64,000 nt of DNA from Pohlia nutans (GCA_022496805.1 CM040088.1:23729501-23793500); one strand, 5' to 3'. Shown: positions 1 to 12,769, counted from the stretch's first letter. Program-made: numbers and translations. The notes: generated from the sequence alone by a model not told the origin.

Positions 1-2855
1 TTTTTGCAACTTGTTTTAATAGCCAAAAAAATCTCGTAGAATATCAAAAATGATATTTATAAGTAGCTTTTTATTATATAGATTTATGTAATTCAAATAG
101 TAAAACTATCTCAAATTTTTATTACCTCTAGGAAGTTTTGCAATGACAATAAATTTAAAATAAAATATTGAAGTTTTTGAACAATAATCTAACCATAGCG
201 TAGATAATCACAACACTTTGCAATTTCTTTTCAAAGTGGGATGACATTGCCAAAACAATATTAGTACTACATATATTAAAATGAATCAAATAGGTTTATT
301 CATATTTATAGGTGAATACGTCTTCATTCCTCCAACAAAAAATATAATTAATTTAATTTAATTTTTGAAGATCAAAAGACTACAACAATCTCAATATATT
401 TTGTGTCCATGTTGACTATGAGGTTGGATTTATTTTGTATGTAATGATACATAAATTATGTATTAACATATAAGCGTCAAATGTTGTTTTTTGTAACATT
501 GGATGACTAAACTTCAAGGAGCCGTTTCTCCTTCATCTAGTGTCGGAATTCAATAAAAATTGTTGGATTGAATTCCAAATCATGTCTAGTTTTTGCAATA
601 AACATCTTGCTTCAATCCAAGGTGTTGTGAAGATTTGGCAAATGTTTTAGTACAAAGTGGTTTGGTTTTGAACATTTTATGCTTTGTAACACTTGGGCCA
701 TTTTTGACATTGCAAAGTAATTTTTAGACACATCAAAGCTTTTCATGAGCTTTTTTGGTACCAAAGTTTTTTAAAAATGATGTTAAACAACTTATTAGTT
801 GAAAATGTATTATTGGAAAAGGTTTAGAAATAGCATTTCAATTCCAAATTGCTAACAATCTAATTTTAGAACCACAATTTGATATTAAACCATATGATCT
901 TCCAATCCACGAGGCTTTAAATGAGTACAAACTTGATCCACATCCTCTACAACAAGTTTACTACAAGATTGTATGATTGAGATTTCCATATATCACTTTA
1001 GATTATACTTCTGGCACATCAAAAGCAATGATGTTTTTTCACTCAAAAAAAGTCCCAGTTCTTTAGGGTTTAAATGATTAATAATAATATCTTACTCGTC
1101 CTATGTCTTGGTCCCAAGCTTGGTCCTTGATCTCACTCTTATGGTTGAATTCATATGTTGAATATGGCTAAGTGTGCAAGTAGGAGATGATTGGAGTTAG
1201 ACAACTCCAATTAAAAAACAAATACATTATTATTAGGTAACCTTGACATTAGTACATTGGAATTAAACAACTCCAAGATTTATGCATTGAAGTTAAACAA
1301 CTGCAAGATTTGTGTACTAGATTAGACAACTCCAAGATTTATGCATTTAAATTAGACAACTCAAATAAGAGCGTATCGTCGTATCCCAAAAGAAAATGAC
1401 AAAACGTAGGAGTGACATTTGGAATTATATTTAGGATTGTATCCCTCAAAAGAACGACGAATCACGGTTGTGTCCCGGGTTGTGTTTCTGGGTAGAGGTA
1501 AAGAACAAGTTGAAAGGATATTGTAGATAAGAAGCTTAGAATAAAAGAAATAAAACGTTTGAGTTAAATCAAGCCTTGAAGAGAAAAACCATTGACATTG
1601 ATATTATGCCGTAAGGATATGGATCAATTGATTTATATCTTATATGTGAATACAAAGAGAACTTGAGGGGTGAAGAGAAATGTTGTTTTTATCCTCTATA
1701 GTTGAGAGGAAGAACTCTTACTTCACACCCTTTGGGGTTTTTTTTCCCAAGGGCTTGTATCCTATGTTATTATAGGCACATTTAGTCATGTGTCTATATG
1801 TTGCTATTGTTGTTTACTTGAGAATTTTAGTTGCAAGTTGTAGTAAGCTCCTAACAATTTTATTTTACAAGTCTTTAGAATTTGACATGGGGTTTTACTA
1901 GATTGACATATGCTAAAGTCCAACCTGACAACTCCAATAGCAAAACTATCTTTATGTGCATGCATACATTACTCTAGGTAATATAATAGAGTAGGTGGGT
2001 TTGTGTCACAATAACTCCAACACGACCGTTCCGACAAAAAAATCATCATGGAAAGTGTGTTTGCATTATAGAATAGAGTGCCATATCAACGCTCCGCATG
2101 ACTTGACTATTCATGTGACGGAACCGTTGTAGAGAACGTGTGTCTGTTTGTGCACTACCATGTGTTATATAATAGATTAGGTAGGCCTGGGATGGTGTGG
2201 CTCTAGCACGACCATTCAGGTGGTGCGAGAGGTGGTGAAACCGTCGTGGGAAGCATGTGTTCACGACTATAAGTTATGTAATAGATTGTCATTTGGATTG
2301 TTGGTTATGTTTTTGAGAAAACCCAATATCAACAATTTGATGATTTATAACAACATTTATTTTGAAATCAGAACTGTTAAATTTGAAACAAAAATTGACA
2401 AGTACTACCAATTTATATATATTTTATTGATGAATTGAATGGCTTAAGTTTTGATTAAAAAACAATTCAACTATTTTGGCAGTTTTAACAATAACGATAA
2501 CAATGACTATTAACACACACATCAAATCTCCATTTGAGGCCTCATGAGAAACTAAATTATTAATATTTATCATTATAAAACTTATTTGAACTTGAAATGT
2601 TACATGTGATGTTTTTGTGATAATCTGCAATGTAAGTTTCTTTTTTAATTCACTTATTTGAGATGCATCGTGATGAAACTAACACCAATAATAATTCATA
2701 CAAAATAAAAATATAATTTGATAAGGTTTAGTACAACACAAAAATTTATTGAACAATATATGTCATGGCGGTATACAACTAGGAATTACCGAATACCGAC
2801 TAGATACCATTTGAAAAACACTTATAAACTATGAAAACAAGCCATTGGATTTTGT
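1..2855. other. AT-rich intergenic spacer, no gene recognised
   Basis: No sustained reading frame or splice structure was found. Around 1200-1370 a short motif resembling 'TTAGACAACTCCAA' recurs several times in loose tandem. Around 1990-2240 there is a patch with imperfect inverted repeats containing 'GACCGTTCC' / 'GGAACCGTT', probably a degenerate foldback element. Around 865-985 a stretch translates as an open peptide of about 36 residues on the plus strand and then stops. It could be a decayed transposon coding fragment, but I do not recognise it. Confidence 0.5.
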
Positions 2856-2949
2856 GAGTTCATTTCTTGGTATCCGCGAGCTCATTTCTCGATATTCGCG
2901 AGCTCATTTTTCGGTACTCGCGAGCTCATTTTTTGGTATTCGCGTGCTC
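2856..2949. repeat. 22-bp tandem repeat, about four copies
   Basis: Four consecutive 22-bp units (2856-2877, 2878-2899, 2900-2921, 2922-2943) plus a partial fifth share the core 'CGCGAGCTCATTT'. The array lies in AT-rich DNA just before the CpG-rich promoter region of the downstream lamina gene. Each unit carries a CGCGAGCTC core, which is locally CpG-containing. A regulatory role is only a possibility. Confidence 0.85.
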
Positions 2950-3269
2950 TTTGTCATATTTTTCTTTAACTATAAATTTAGTCCAAACTCAAATCGTTGA
3001 ACAAACAAAACCAAGAAAAAAGTCTCCCCAATCAAGTTTTTAGAAAAAAGAATGACACGTAACCGTGTTACATTGTGTATATTGGAGGCGGCCGATGCAA
3101 TCCAAAAATCAAAGTTTTGTTCCATTACCTTTGAACGAACTTATCAAGATGGGACGGAGCTCCTTCCAAGGCAAGAAAATCCTTCTCACCGCCCCAAAAC
3201 TCGATTCTCACGAACGTCCGTCGGCTTTCCGTTGTCTTTTCCGACGAGAACTGTGTGGGGACCAACGAG

Positions 3270-4131
3270 GTAAGCGTTGCAGACAAGCAACGGAAGGCCG
3301 GCCCGGGCCGGGTGGGAGTTGACCCGGCCGCCCCGACCCACGGCAGAGTGACCGGGGCAGATTCCTTCCACATGGGCGTTCGGGAAACAGTTAGCCAGTC
3401 CAGCTCCTTTGTTGACCGGGTCCCCCTTTATTCCACCAATCACCGCCGCCCTGCCTCCCCTCCAACATTTCTGCACCTTGTTGGGTATCATCAAATTTCA
3501 TTCTAGCATCCCAATGCAAATCCTTCAGGTAATCAAGCTTGTTCCTCTGTAACTTAAAAAGGGCCATACAATCTCACATGGAGGCGTCCCCAACTAACGG
3601 GGATGCTGACTCAGCCCGTGAGAAATATGTGGCTCGCAGAATCCGAGTACGTGGACCAGGCTAATTGAACCTACGTGGAACACGCGGATATAGGGACTTC
3701 GCGCTGACATGTCAGTTACGGACTCAATGGGATCGGAACTAACTTTCGAATTACTCGACCGCGGGCCGGGTATATGCACGGTATACGACGGGTATGTTCC
3801 GGGTATGGTCGTGGTCGGGTCCCGAGGTGTAGCCAGCTCGGCCAGCGAGCAGCACGCGAGCGATGCGAGCAGGACGCCGGCAGTGCGCCACCTGCTGCGG
3901 AAGGAGGGCGGTCCGTCGCGCTCTCTGTCTCGATTTTGCAGCCTGCCTGCCTGCCTGTAACCCGCGCCAGATCTCTCTACAAGTGCCACAAGTTTGCTCC
4001 CCCACCTCTTTGCCCGATTCTTCACCTCAAGTGGAAGCCCTTGCAGCAGAGTCTCAGTTCGTGTCGAGGGTTAACTTAGTTGGGCGAGCTCGTCAGTCAG
4101 TTCGTTGCGCACAAGCGTCTGTCTCTTCAAG
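3270..4131 (+). promoter_or_regulatory. CpG-rich promoter and probable leader exon of the NMCP gene
   Basis: Base composition switches abruptly from AT-rich spacer to GC/CpG-rich sequence between about 3270 and 4130. A good splice donor (CAAG|GTCAGT, intron from 4132) and an acceptor with a pyrimidine tract (TTTCCCGTGCAG, ending 4600) outline a 5'UTR intron of 469 bp. The transcription start is not identifiable. The stretch contains open frames on both strands, but they overlap, show no family similarity and are explained by low stop-codon density in GC-rich DNA. Confidence 0.5.
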
Positions 4132-4642
4132 GTCAGTACACTAGTCACACCCTGTCCCTACTTCCTCGTACCAGGCTTTTATTGCGACGTGTTTGGTCAT
4201 TTTTCCAGGTTTTGACAAAACAATAAATGGCGACGTGGTTGCGATTTGCTTGTGGTTACGAGTGTTGCGAGTTTTCCGCGGGAAAGAGGGTTCTGGGTTT
4301 CGGAAGGTTTTGAAAAGCACTGGCGTGGGAAGTTTGAAAGCCTCGGGTCGCTTTCTTCCCGGGGTTGGTGGGCTTCTTGGTTGGCGCTCTGGTTGCATCG
4401 TGTAGGGGTTCAACAGGCATTTCTGGGATCCTTGAATGGGCAAGAATCCATCGCTCCGTGTTTTTTGATACAAAATGCGTGCATGTGAGCTTGTTGAGAG
4501 CGTCCGTCATGCACATACAGAGGCAACGGAGTTTCTAAGAGTTTTCACTGAAAGGGGTGCGGGACTAATCGTCTATAATATTTTCTTGTTTCCCGTGCAG
4601 ATATAACACAGGAAAGGCGTCTTGGTTGTTACGGAAAGGATC

Positions 4643-4716
4643 ATGTGATACAGAGAAATATATTTTTCGAGTTGCAGTACCGGTATCCAATGTTAAAGCC
4701 ACGCGGAGTTTCTTAA
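4643..4716 (+). promoter_or_regulatory. Two upstream ORFs in the NMCP leader, one a start-stop
   Basis: In the second leader exon (4601-4794) an ATG at 4643 is followed immediately by TGA, giving a minimal AUG-stop element. A second ATG at 4690 opens a nine-codon frame ending with TAA at 4714-4716. Both precede the main start at 4795. Upstream AUGs, and AUG-stop in particular, are known in plants to reduce or condition translation of the main frame. Whether they do so here depends on the true transcript start. Confidence 0.45.
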
Positions 4717-4794
4717 GCAAAAGCTTGTTTCCTGTCATTTAAAGTGGCGAAAGAGGTGTTGAGGAAAGATTGATTGGGCTGAGAGGGGCGACAG

Positions 4795-7700
4795 ATGTCG
4801 GGGTTGTCACCAATGTACACACCGCAGGGGAGACGAGGGTCTCCGCAGCAGAGAGGAACGCCGTTACGGGCACTGGCACGAGAGAAAGGGAAAGCTTCAC
4901 CGAATACCACCACCCCTGTGGGTGCCGTGACGACCACCGTAGCCGTGGCGACCGCGGAGGAGGCCATGGCCCTCATGGATCCTCTCCTGGGCTCGCCGGA
5001 TATGAATGGAGCTGGTGATGGAACACACACAGAGAGTGAAGTCTGGAAACGGTTCCAGACCGAAGGCGCTTTGGACATGCCGTCTCTTGAACGTAAAGAC
5101 AGGGCTGCGTTACACGCTCGCATTGCTGCCTTGGAAGCTGAGGTATAAACAAAACTCTATCACTTCACAAAAGCGTTTCATGATTTTAATGTAACTTTTC
5201 ATGTTACTACTTTGTTCATGGCAATTCAAGGATGCCTATTGCTTCAAACCTCTTTAATCTCACCAATTCGTCAGTATGACATAGTTTGAATGTATGTCAA
5301 GTATGCTACAGTCAATGATAGTATGGCAAGTGTGCAGGATGTCGTTTTAGAGAAGGTCATAATAAGGAGGTTTAATAAGGAGGTCATAATAAGGAGGTTT
5401 TTTAGTTTTCCCGACGGAAAATTATGAAGATGAAAGATATGTGTATACTGCCGCCTCCAATTTGTTCATGAAGTTGTGTATCTGGTGAAAATACTTTTCA
5501 TTAGATTGAAAGAAGTGTTTTGCGATTCCAGCTGTGAATTGTAGGGAACATTTCCTGTAGTGACTTTATTGTTGTGCCTGTGCAGCTATACGATTACCAG
5601 TACAACATGGGTTTGTTACTTCTCCAGCGGAAGACGTGGACTTCTCAAGTGGATGAACTTAAGGCTGCGGTAGTCGACGCACAAGAAACGCTTCAACGGG
5701 AGAAAGCGGCACATTTGTTAGAACTCTCAGAAGTCATGGGACGTGAGGAAGCTGCTAAAAATGCCCTGGAAACTGAGAAAGAATGTGTTGCAGATGTAAG
5801 TTCTTGCTGCACTAAGATACCCTGCAAACATGTACCATTGACTGCTCTTTGAGGACATTACACTTGTCCTTAATTTCAACCATCCTTAGTAGAGATAATT
5901 TGAACCTGCTGCATCTGAGCCAAATTATCTTCAGCGTGATTGCTTTTAACTTGGTGTATATTTGTAAGTACAGTAACAATTTATGTTTTCCTCTGCATAC
6001 AGTTGGAGAAGGCGCTCAAAGAAGTTCAGGCTGACGAGTCTGAGGTTCGACAAGCAGCAGATAAGCAGCTAGCTCAGGCACGAGAGTTGGTGGCTAGTAT
6101 TGAGGAGAGGTCTGTCCAGGCCGACCTCAAACTTGCACAAGTGCAAGTTGTGCGTGCTGATGCAAATCGGAAGCTTCAAGAGTCTGAGCACAAGCTCCAG
6201 GAAGTGGAAGCTCGAGAAGTTGCTCTACGTCGCGAGCGCCACAGTCTAATGGCAGAGTATGTCATCTCACTCTTTGTCTTACAGTATCACAGCTGGTTAA
6301 AGGCATTGTTGCAATGAATTGCTTTGTAGCGCCCAACACTGTTGATGCGTTCCATGACAGTATGTGCACTTATTGTAACAGTGTGGACGCTCGGAAGGAG
6401 CAAGTGGAGGCAGAAGAGGCTAGCCTGAGGGAGTGGGAGAAACGTCTCGAGGAGGGGCGTGTGCGGTTGCATGATGGGGAACGTCTTCTCAATGAGCGCG
6501 AAGATGCCTTGAAGATGCGAGACGAGGCTTTGCAGCAGACCAGCCGGGAGTTGGCGGAGACTCGTTCATTCCTTGAAAAGGAACGGGCCCTGATTCAGCA
6601 ATCAGATGTTGATCTCAATGCTCGTGTAGTTTCCCTTTCTGAGAGAGACAGGGTACGTTTTCCATAGCTCACACTTGTTATCGTCTGCACTTTGGGTTGT
6701 TTGGGGATTTTGATTACTGTAATGCTTGAGGATGTCCTTGCTCACATTAGGCTTGGCAAATGCAGGCGCTGAGTGAGCGAGATTTGGAGGTATTGAAAAA
6801 AGAGCAAGATTTGATTCTCTTCGAGGAAAGGATTGCAGACAAAACTCGGGTATGCTTGCACACACGAAGATCTCATTGCTGTTTATTACTATCTGCACGG
6901 CTATTTTGTTCTTTCGTGATCTTTTTGTGAAGATGGAAAAATTGGGAAGTTGCTGGATGCATTAACTGCTTCAACAGTTGAGTTTCTATTGTTGACATCT
7001 ATGATATGTTCTGTTCAGGAATTTGAGACACGTGAGCAACAGGTGAAGGAGACAGAAGAGTATGTAGTGCAAGAGAGAGCACGCTTGAATGACTTCGAAT
7101 CTGCTTTGAAACTCCGGGAGGAGACTTTGGAGGAACAGAAGATTGAACTTGTAAGTTTTTTCACCTCTATGATCAAGACATATTTTGCTATCCTTTGTAA
7201 ATCTCACTCATAGAAAACTTATTTGGAAGGAGAAGCTTGTCAGATGATGTGCTTGTGGGAAAATTGCCAATGGAGAGGAGTTTCAGTTAACATGAAACAA
7301 ATGCACTCGGCATCCGTTAAGTTCAATTTCTTTTTCTTTTCCCCTCGATTTCTGTGCACTTTCCTTTAGGGTATTTTACGTTCGACTAGGAAACCGGATT
7401 GATTCTGGTTATGTATTGCTTCTTTTTTCAGGCTGAAATGGAGAGACTTCTCAAGAGTCACACTTCAGATGTGGATTCAAAGAAAGCAGAGCTGATGGCA
7501 GCAGAGCAAGAGCTGCGCTCAGTTCGCAAGACACTTGCTGCAGAAAAAGAGGAAGTCGAGTCTCTGACACTGGCCGCTGAAGCTCGAGAAGCTAGGTTGC
7601 GCCACTTGGAGGCCGCAATCACGGCAAGGGAGGCAGAATTTGAGCTCCGGGTCCAGGAGATTGTGGACCGGGAGCAGGTATTGGAGCGCCGTTTAGAAGA

Positions 7701-10700
7701 GGTGAGCAACTTGGAGCAGGGCATCCGTGTTGAGGAAAAGAAGTATGAGAATGAGCATCACCGCATTGCAGAGCTGAAGGAGGAGATTCGCAAGGCCAAG
7801 GAGGAACTGGAGGAGAATAAACTGAAGCTGGAACATCAGAAGCAGCAGATTGAGGATGAGCGTGAGCACTTACGGCGAGAGTGTGAGCTTGAGCGGCAGG
7901 AGATCGAGGAAGAGAGGGAGAAGGTCCGGAAAGACTGGGAGGAAGAGCGAGAGCAATGGGAACAGCAGAGGCTGATGGTGCAAAAGGATGTGGAGTACAA
8001 GAAGGAGCAGCTGGAGTTCGAGAAGGAGCGGCTCCGTGAGGAGTTGAGGAACGAACGGGAGAAACAGAGTGCGGAGCTAGGAAGCCTGCGCGTGAACCTC
8101 CATAATGAGCTGGATGCACTCCGTGAGAAACTCAAGGCTGAAGTTGACCTGGAGCGTGATGCCCTGCGCAAGGAGATTGAGACTGACCAGACGCGGGTTG
8201 CAGAGCTTCGGGAGGAATCCCGGAGGGTGGTTGAGCTGGAAAGAGAGCAGGTGGCTGAAGAGCGCAGTCGGGTTAGGCAAGAGCTGGAGCTGGAGCGACA
8301 GCAGCTGGCAGAAGAGAGCGAGCAAGCACACGCCGCCATTGACCGTGAGAGGCAGAAGATTGAAGATGAGCAGGAGAAGCTGAAGGCCCTGGAAATGGAG
8401 AGGGGAGAGCTGGTCAGAATCCAAGTCCAGTTGAAGCAAGAGATTGACGAGATCAGGGCCAGAAAACAGTTTGTGGACGAAGAGGCCCAGGAGCTGAAGC
8501 AACAGAAGGACCGGTTCGAGCGTGAGTGGGAGCTCCTGGATGAGAAGCGGGAGGCTACGAGGAAGGAGCGCGAGAGGTTTGAGGAAGAGTCCAAGCGGAT
8601 GGCAGAATGGATGCATGATGAAGAGGAACGGCTGAAAGAAACCAGGCGAGAAGCCCAAGAACAGTCTCGACGAGCCACCGACGAGCTCCAGAAGGAACGG
8701 GAGTCATGGATGTCACGACTAGAGATTGAGCGGAATCAGCTCTACTCACAGCTTGACTCTGAACGCCAGGAGTTAGTTCACAACCTCGAGAGTCAACGAG
8801 CTGACCTCGACCGCCGTTTGGAGCAAGAACGTGACGCCTTTGTGAAACTGTTTGAGGAGAAGGAGGCTCAGCTGAGGGCGGAAGTGGATCAGGAGAAGGA
8901 GGATCTGAGAATGAACCGTGGCTCTGTCATTGCTGAACTGGAGCAGCTGCGTGCCGAACGTGCCAAGTTTGAAAAGGAGCGTCAGGAGCTCTTGAAACAG
9001 CGAACAGACGCTGAAAAGGAATGGAGCGAGATTAAGAAGGATATTGAGCAGCTTCAGGTACAGGGTGAGAAGTTGCGGGAGCAACGCCAGAGTCTGCACC
9101 TCGAGCGTCAGAATACCCTCCGTGAGTCTGAGCGGTTGCAAAAGCTGCGGGACCAGTTGAAGGGCTCGGAAGGGTCGATGAGCATGCGGGTTTCAGAACT
9201 ACCCATGCGCATTGAGGAAGAAGTGGTGTCACCCCATCACCAGGGGCTCCTTGCTCGGACCGAAACGCAACGAACAACACCTGGGTTACCTCCTGCACCC
9301 CTGACGTTCAGAGCTTCGAGCTCGCATACTCAACCCTCTCGGAGGATGATTGCCCGGACGCCAAGTAGACTTGCGTGGTTGCAACGATGTGCAAGCCGAG
9401 CTTCGCAGTTATTGGGCTCCCCTGTCAGGCTCTTAACAGGTCAAGAGCCTGTTCTGGAAGAGAATGCGGAAGAGGAAGAGTTGGAGCCAAAGCAGGATGC
9501 AAATGCTCCGAGCTCTAGCTTCAACCAGTCGCAGTTGGGTCAAGTAGTTGGAACCACAGAGGACGGTCCTAAATTCAAACGGACAAGGTCCATTAAAAGG
9601 GTTGTTGAGGAGGCGAATGCTTTCACGGGGAGACACGGAGAGGAAATAGAAATCTCAGAGTCCAACAGAAATAATGATGACTTCACTACCCCTCCTGCTG
9701 CTAATGCTGATACGCGGAGAAAGAAAAGAGGCAGGGGAAACGTGGAGGATGACGACCCTAAACCGGAGGCAGAGATTCATGGTAGCACGCAGCGGAAGAA
9801 GAGGATCAAGGACATTCTGGTCGAGAATGAGACTAATGGAGACTCTCCTGCGGATACCCCTCATGGCCGTGCTTTAACACCCGCCGCCAAGCGCTACAAC
9901 TTCAGGCCCACCACTATGTAAGTGTACCCCGTCAGTTTGTAGGGGAATCAAACCGTTCTATAATTCATTTCCTCAAGAAGTTGTTAACGTCCCTGGAAGA
10001 AAGTAGGTAGTGTAATTACTCTGATACTTTGATCTGCACCTCCGTTCTGCAAGTTACTCAATTGTGAGCGTTCTGCTACTGCAGTGTTAGCATGATGGCT
10101 GCCTCGGAGAACGAATCACCCCGACACCACCACTCTACAAGCAAGAGGGCAGCTTCTGCAACCAGCCAGCCAGTGGCTATTGACGAATTGCCTGAAGTTT
10201 CATCACAGCCCAATAAAGTAAGTTGATTGCACCATTTATTCTTTATTAAGTAATTGGTGCTGCCACTTATGTTTCTACAATTTTCAGACTTTCAACACTG
10301 TTTCTTGTGGCACACCTGGTTTATCTCGTCTTGCACTTGTATAATCCTTATATACAAGTGCTTGTATTCTCATGCTGATCTGAGACTAACGTACTTGGTG
10401 AATAGTTCTAGTTGTGACTTTGAAACTGACGGTAATTTAGGGTTTCTAGGACTACTAACAGAGCTGCCCCTTTCATTCTTTCGGCGCTGATGTTTATTTT
10501 GTTTATCTGCAAATCAGGAAATGGAGACTGAAGAGCATGGAGCACCGGCTGTGGGAGAGGCATCTGATGCACAAGTTGGAGCAGTAGCAGAGAATACTGA
10601 AGTAGTTGAGGCAACAAATGAAGCTGTTGTTGAAACAGTGACACAGACAACTACAGTGGTAACTGAGATTGTAAGAGAAGAAGCAATTTTTGATCTTAAT

Positions 10701-11045
10701 GTAGAAGGGGAAGCGCTAGAAGTCTCTGGAACAGAGCCTGATATTCTTGTGCCAGAACAAGAAGAAAGGGCAGATCCAGACGTCGATGTCGGTGATGCTG
10801 ATCCAGAGGATGCTCAAGGCGAGTCCGGTGATTACCAAGAGGAAGTTGATGAGGCAATGCTAGACGAGGAAGTTGCTGAAGATGTTGAAGATGGTGAACC
10901 GCTTTCTGAAGAGGAAAGTGAGGGCGAGGAGGACGAGGAGGCTGAAGAAGATGTAGGGGAGGTTGAGGACGAGGATGACACGAGAGAAGATGACGACGCA
11001 GCACCGTCCATGCGAGCCAAGATATGGGACTTTTTAACTACCTAA
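4795..11045 (+). CDS. NMCP/CRWN-type nuclear lamina coiled-coil protein
   Basis: Nine coding exons join in frame: 4795-5142, 5586-5795, 6003-6256, 6382-6652, 6766-6849, 7019-7150, 7432-9917, 10085-10217 and 10518-11045, giving about 1,481 residues. All introns are GT-AG. Plant NMCP/CRWN proteins line the inner nuclear membrane and shape nuclei and chromatin. The family is shown by an N-terminal 'YTPQ' segment, a 'VWKRF' start to the rod, and the 'YDYQYNMGLLLLQRK' block at exon 2. A long heptad-rich coiled coil follows (about residues 100-1005), then the conserved 'RTRSIKRVVEEANAF' motif near 1149. Basic clusters RRKKRGR (~1196) and QRKKRIK (~1220) are likely NLSs, followed by 'RYNFRPTT', a strongly acidic tail and the terminal KIWDFLTT. 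The 84-bp exon 5 is easily missed. Exon 7 read through its donor at 9918 would stop at once (TAA), so splicing there decides whether the acidic tail is made. The start has upstream stops and matches the family N-terminus. Length is somewhat above angiosperm CRWNs. Confidence 0.93.
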
Positions 11046-12150
11046 GTTATATGATGGGGGAAAGGGGGTTGTAGAATTTAATAGGGGTCAGCCATTTTAG
11101 GGTTGTAGAATTTCAATTTGACACGCAAATGAGAGTAGAGCTTTGATTCTGATCACTAGGCAGTTTTGCTGTCAGAGCTGACTGTTTTTCAACGCAGTCC
11201 ATTTTTGCTTGTTGCTTTTGCTTTACACATGTACATGTACATACATGGTAGCATCACAACAACGTTTTCTTTCAACTGGCTTCTCGGACGGGCACTCTAG
11301 ATGTAGAAACAGATGGTGCAAATCAGCAACTTGGTTTGGTTTGTAGCTGGAATTCTGGAAAAAGCATTGGTTACGTTGGTTGCAGAGGTCCATAGTGGGA
11401 AACTTTATGTGAACAAATTTCAAATATTGTCACCTCCACACGTTGTATAATGTTACACCTTTTCATTCACTTGTGGTTTTCCTCTTGGGTCCAGATCTTG
11501 GCTGTTCGGAATACCATTTATTGCTGTGTTGTGGTTTTGTCATTTTTTTGCTAACAATTTTGCTGTGTGCTTCTGGTCTTGAAATCTAGGGTAAGTTTGG
11601 TGAAAAAGTCAACTGATATCCCAGAATGTATGGTAGCAGCTGCAAGTGGGCAGCAAATCGGTAGAAGATCAATGCCATATGGCGGCAAACTCTGGTGGGT
11701 CCTTGGAGGCCGCTCCGGAGGTCCTTGTGGACTCTGGAGTTCTAAATTTCATATTTTTTTTAGTGAAAATATCTGCCAGAGATCCATTTTTCATGTGTCA
11801 GTGTACACTGGTCCCTGGTTTATGTAGCCAATAGGAAAGCTACTCATACTCAAATCTTCTACTTATAGCCAATAGGAAGACAGGAAGACTGGAAGACCAA
11901 TTTTCATGATAATATGGAGGTGTGAGAGTCTTGCGTGACATTATAGAAGCAAAGTATAAGAACCTCGCTTCTAAAACTTCAACCCATATCTCACTGTATT
12001 CCCTCCGTATTATCACATTTGCAACCTCTTGTGGTACATAGAAGGTGTAATAGTGCAAATAAATTTCATTTGTTGAAAAAGTGTCCAAAAAAACAAATAT
12101 CTCAGTTTACTTCGTAATGTGACTCATTTGAATTATTTTTGTATCTTCAT
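11046..12150. other. 3' region of the NMCP gene, then spacer
   Basis: The first 400 or so bases are probably 3'UTR, but I see no unambiguous polyadenylation signal. At 11600-11830 there is a locally less AT-rich stretch with two overlapping short open frames. They match nothing I recognise and I do not call a gene. A short duplicated phrase 'AGCCAATAGGAA' occurs at about 11826 and 11867. Confidence 0.4.
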
Positions 12151-12204
12151 AAACCCTAGTTTTTATTTTTTATGACTTTTAAAAATCTATTATATAACTT
12201 AGAC

Positions 12205-12475
12205 TATATATGCATATATGTTCACGAGGATGGTTCCGCATCCAGAACGGTCATGCCGCGCTTCGGCAGATGCCAACCTATCTATTATATATTCTACAAT
12301 GATGCTCACAAGCATGCTCCCCACGATGGTTTTGCCGTGGAAACGGTTCAATATGGGCCAACCTAAATATTATGTAACCTAGGCCTTGCATGCACGCATA
12401 TGAAGATGGTTCGGCTGCGGGAACTATCATGCTAAACTTCGGCATGAGTTATATATGATATACTCTAGAGAGCCA
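12205..12475. repeat. Degenerate foldback-like repeat
   Basis: The stretch contains paired words such as 'GGTTCCGCATCC' / 'CATGCCGCGCTTCGGC' and again 'GGTTCGGCTGCGGGAAC' / 'TAAACTTCGGCATG', separated by AT-rich DNA. Similar phrasing recurs at 1990-2240 and in receptor intron 5 near 42540-42630. This indicates a dispersed, decayed repeat family. Exact ends could not be set. Confidence 0.4.
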
Positions 12476-12539
12476 CATAAATATCACCTATAATGCTTTA
12501 TTCAAAACTATGCAAATAACTTTACAATTGCAAATCTTT

Positions 12540-12690
12540 CGAAGAGGTTTGGTTTTTAATTCTTAAACGTCACATTAAACGCTCAGACGGACTCAACGGG
12601 AATCGAACCCGGACCGTATAATTGTAACACAAACGTCCTTCTCCAACCAACCTAGGAATCATGACTTGGCGACCACCAACACAATAAACC
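12540..12690 (-). mobile_element. tRNA-derived SINE-like fragment
   Basis: Read on the minus strand, a perfect RNA polymerase III box B (GGTTCGATTCC, plus coordinates 12599-12609) lies about 28 bases after a box A-like TGGTTGGAGAAGG (12637-12649). This is the spacing of a tRNA gene head. The flanks do not fold into an acceptor stem and the T stem has a mismatch, so a working tRNA is unlikely. A SINE head fits better. Its 3' end is not resolved. Confidence 0.4.
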
Positions 12691-12769
12691 TCAACTTATA
12701 CTATAACAAAGACGTAAATACTTGCTAATGGTTACTGTGGGCTACTTTTACAAGTTTATGGTTACTAAA

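Noticed and set aside
3594..4144. Several 80-143-codon overlapping frames on both strands
   Set aside because: They lie in CpG-rich promoter DNA where stops are rare. They overlap each other on both strands and match no family.
7836..8678. 280-codon Ser/Arg-rich open frame on the minus strand
   Set aside because: It is the antisense shadow of the coiled-coil exon of the lamina gene. GAG/GAA/CAG codons read backward give Ser, Leu and Phe, and no stop codons arise by chance of composition.
12595..12655. Possible functional tRNA gene (minus strand)
   Set aside because: The T-arm box is good, but there is no acceptor stem and the T stem has a mismatch. A SINE head is more likely.
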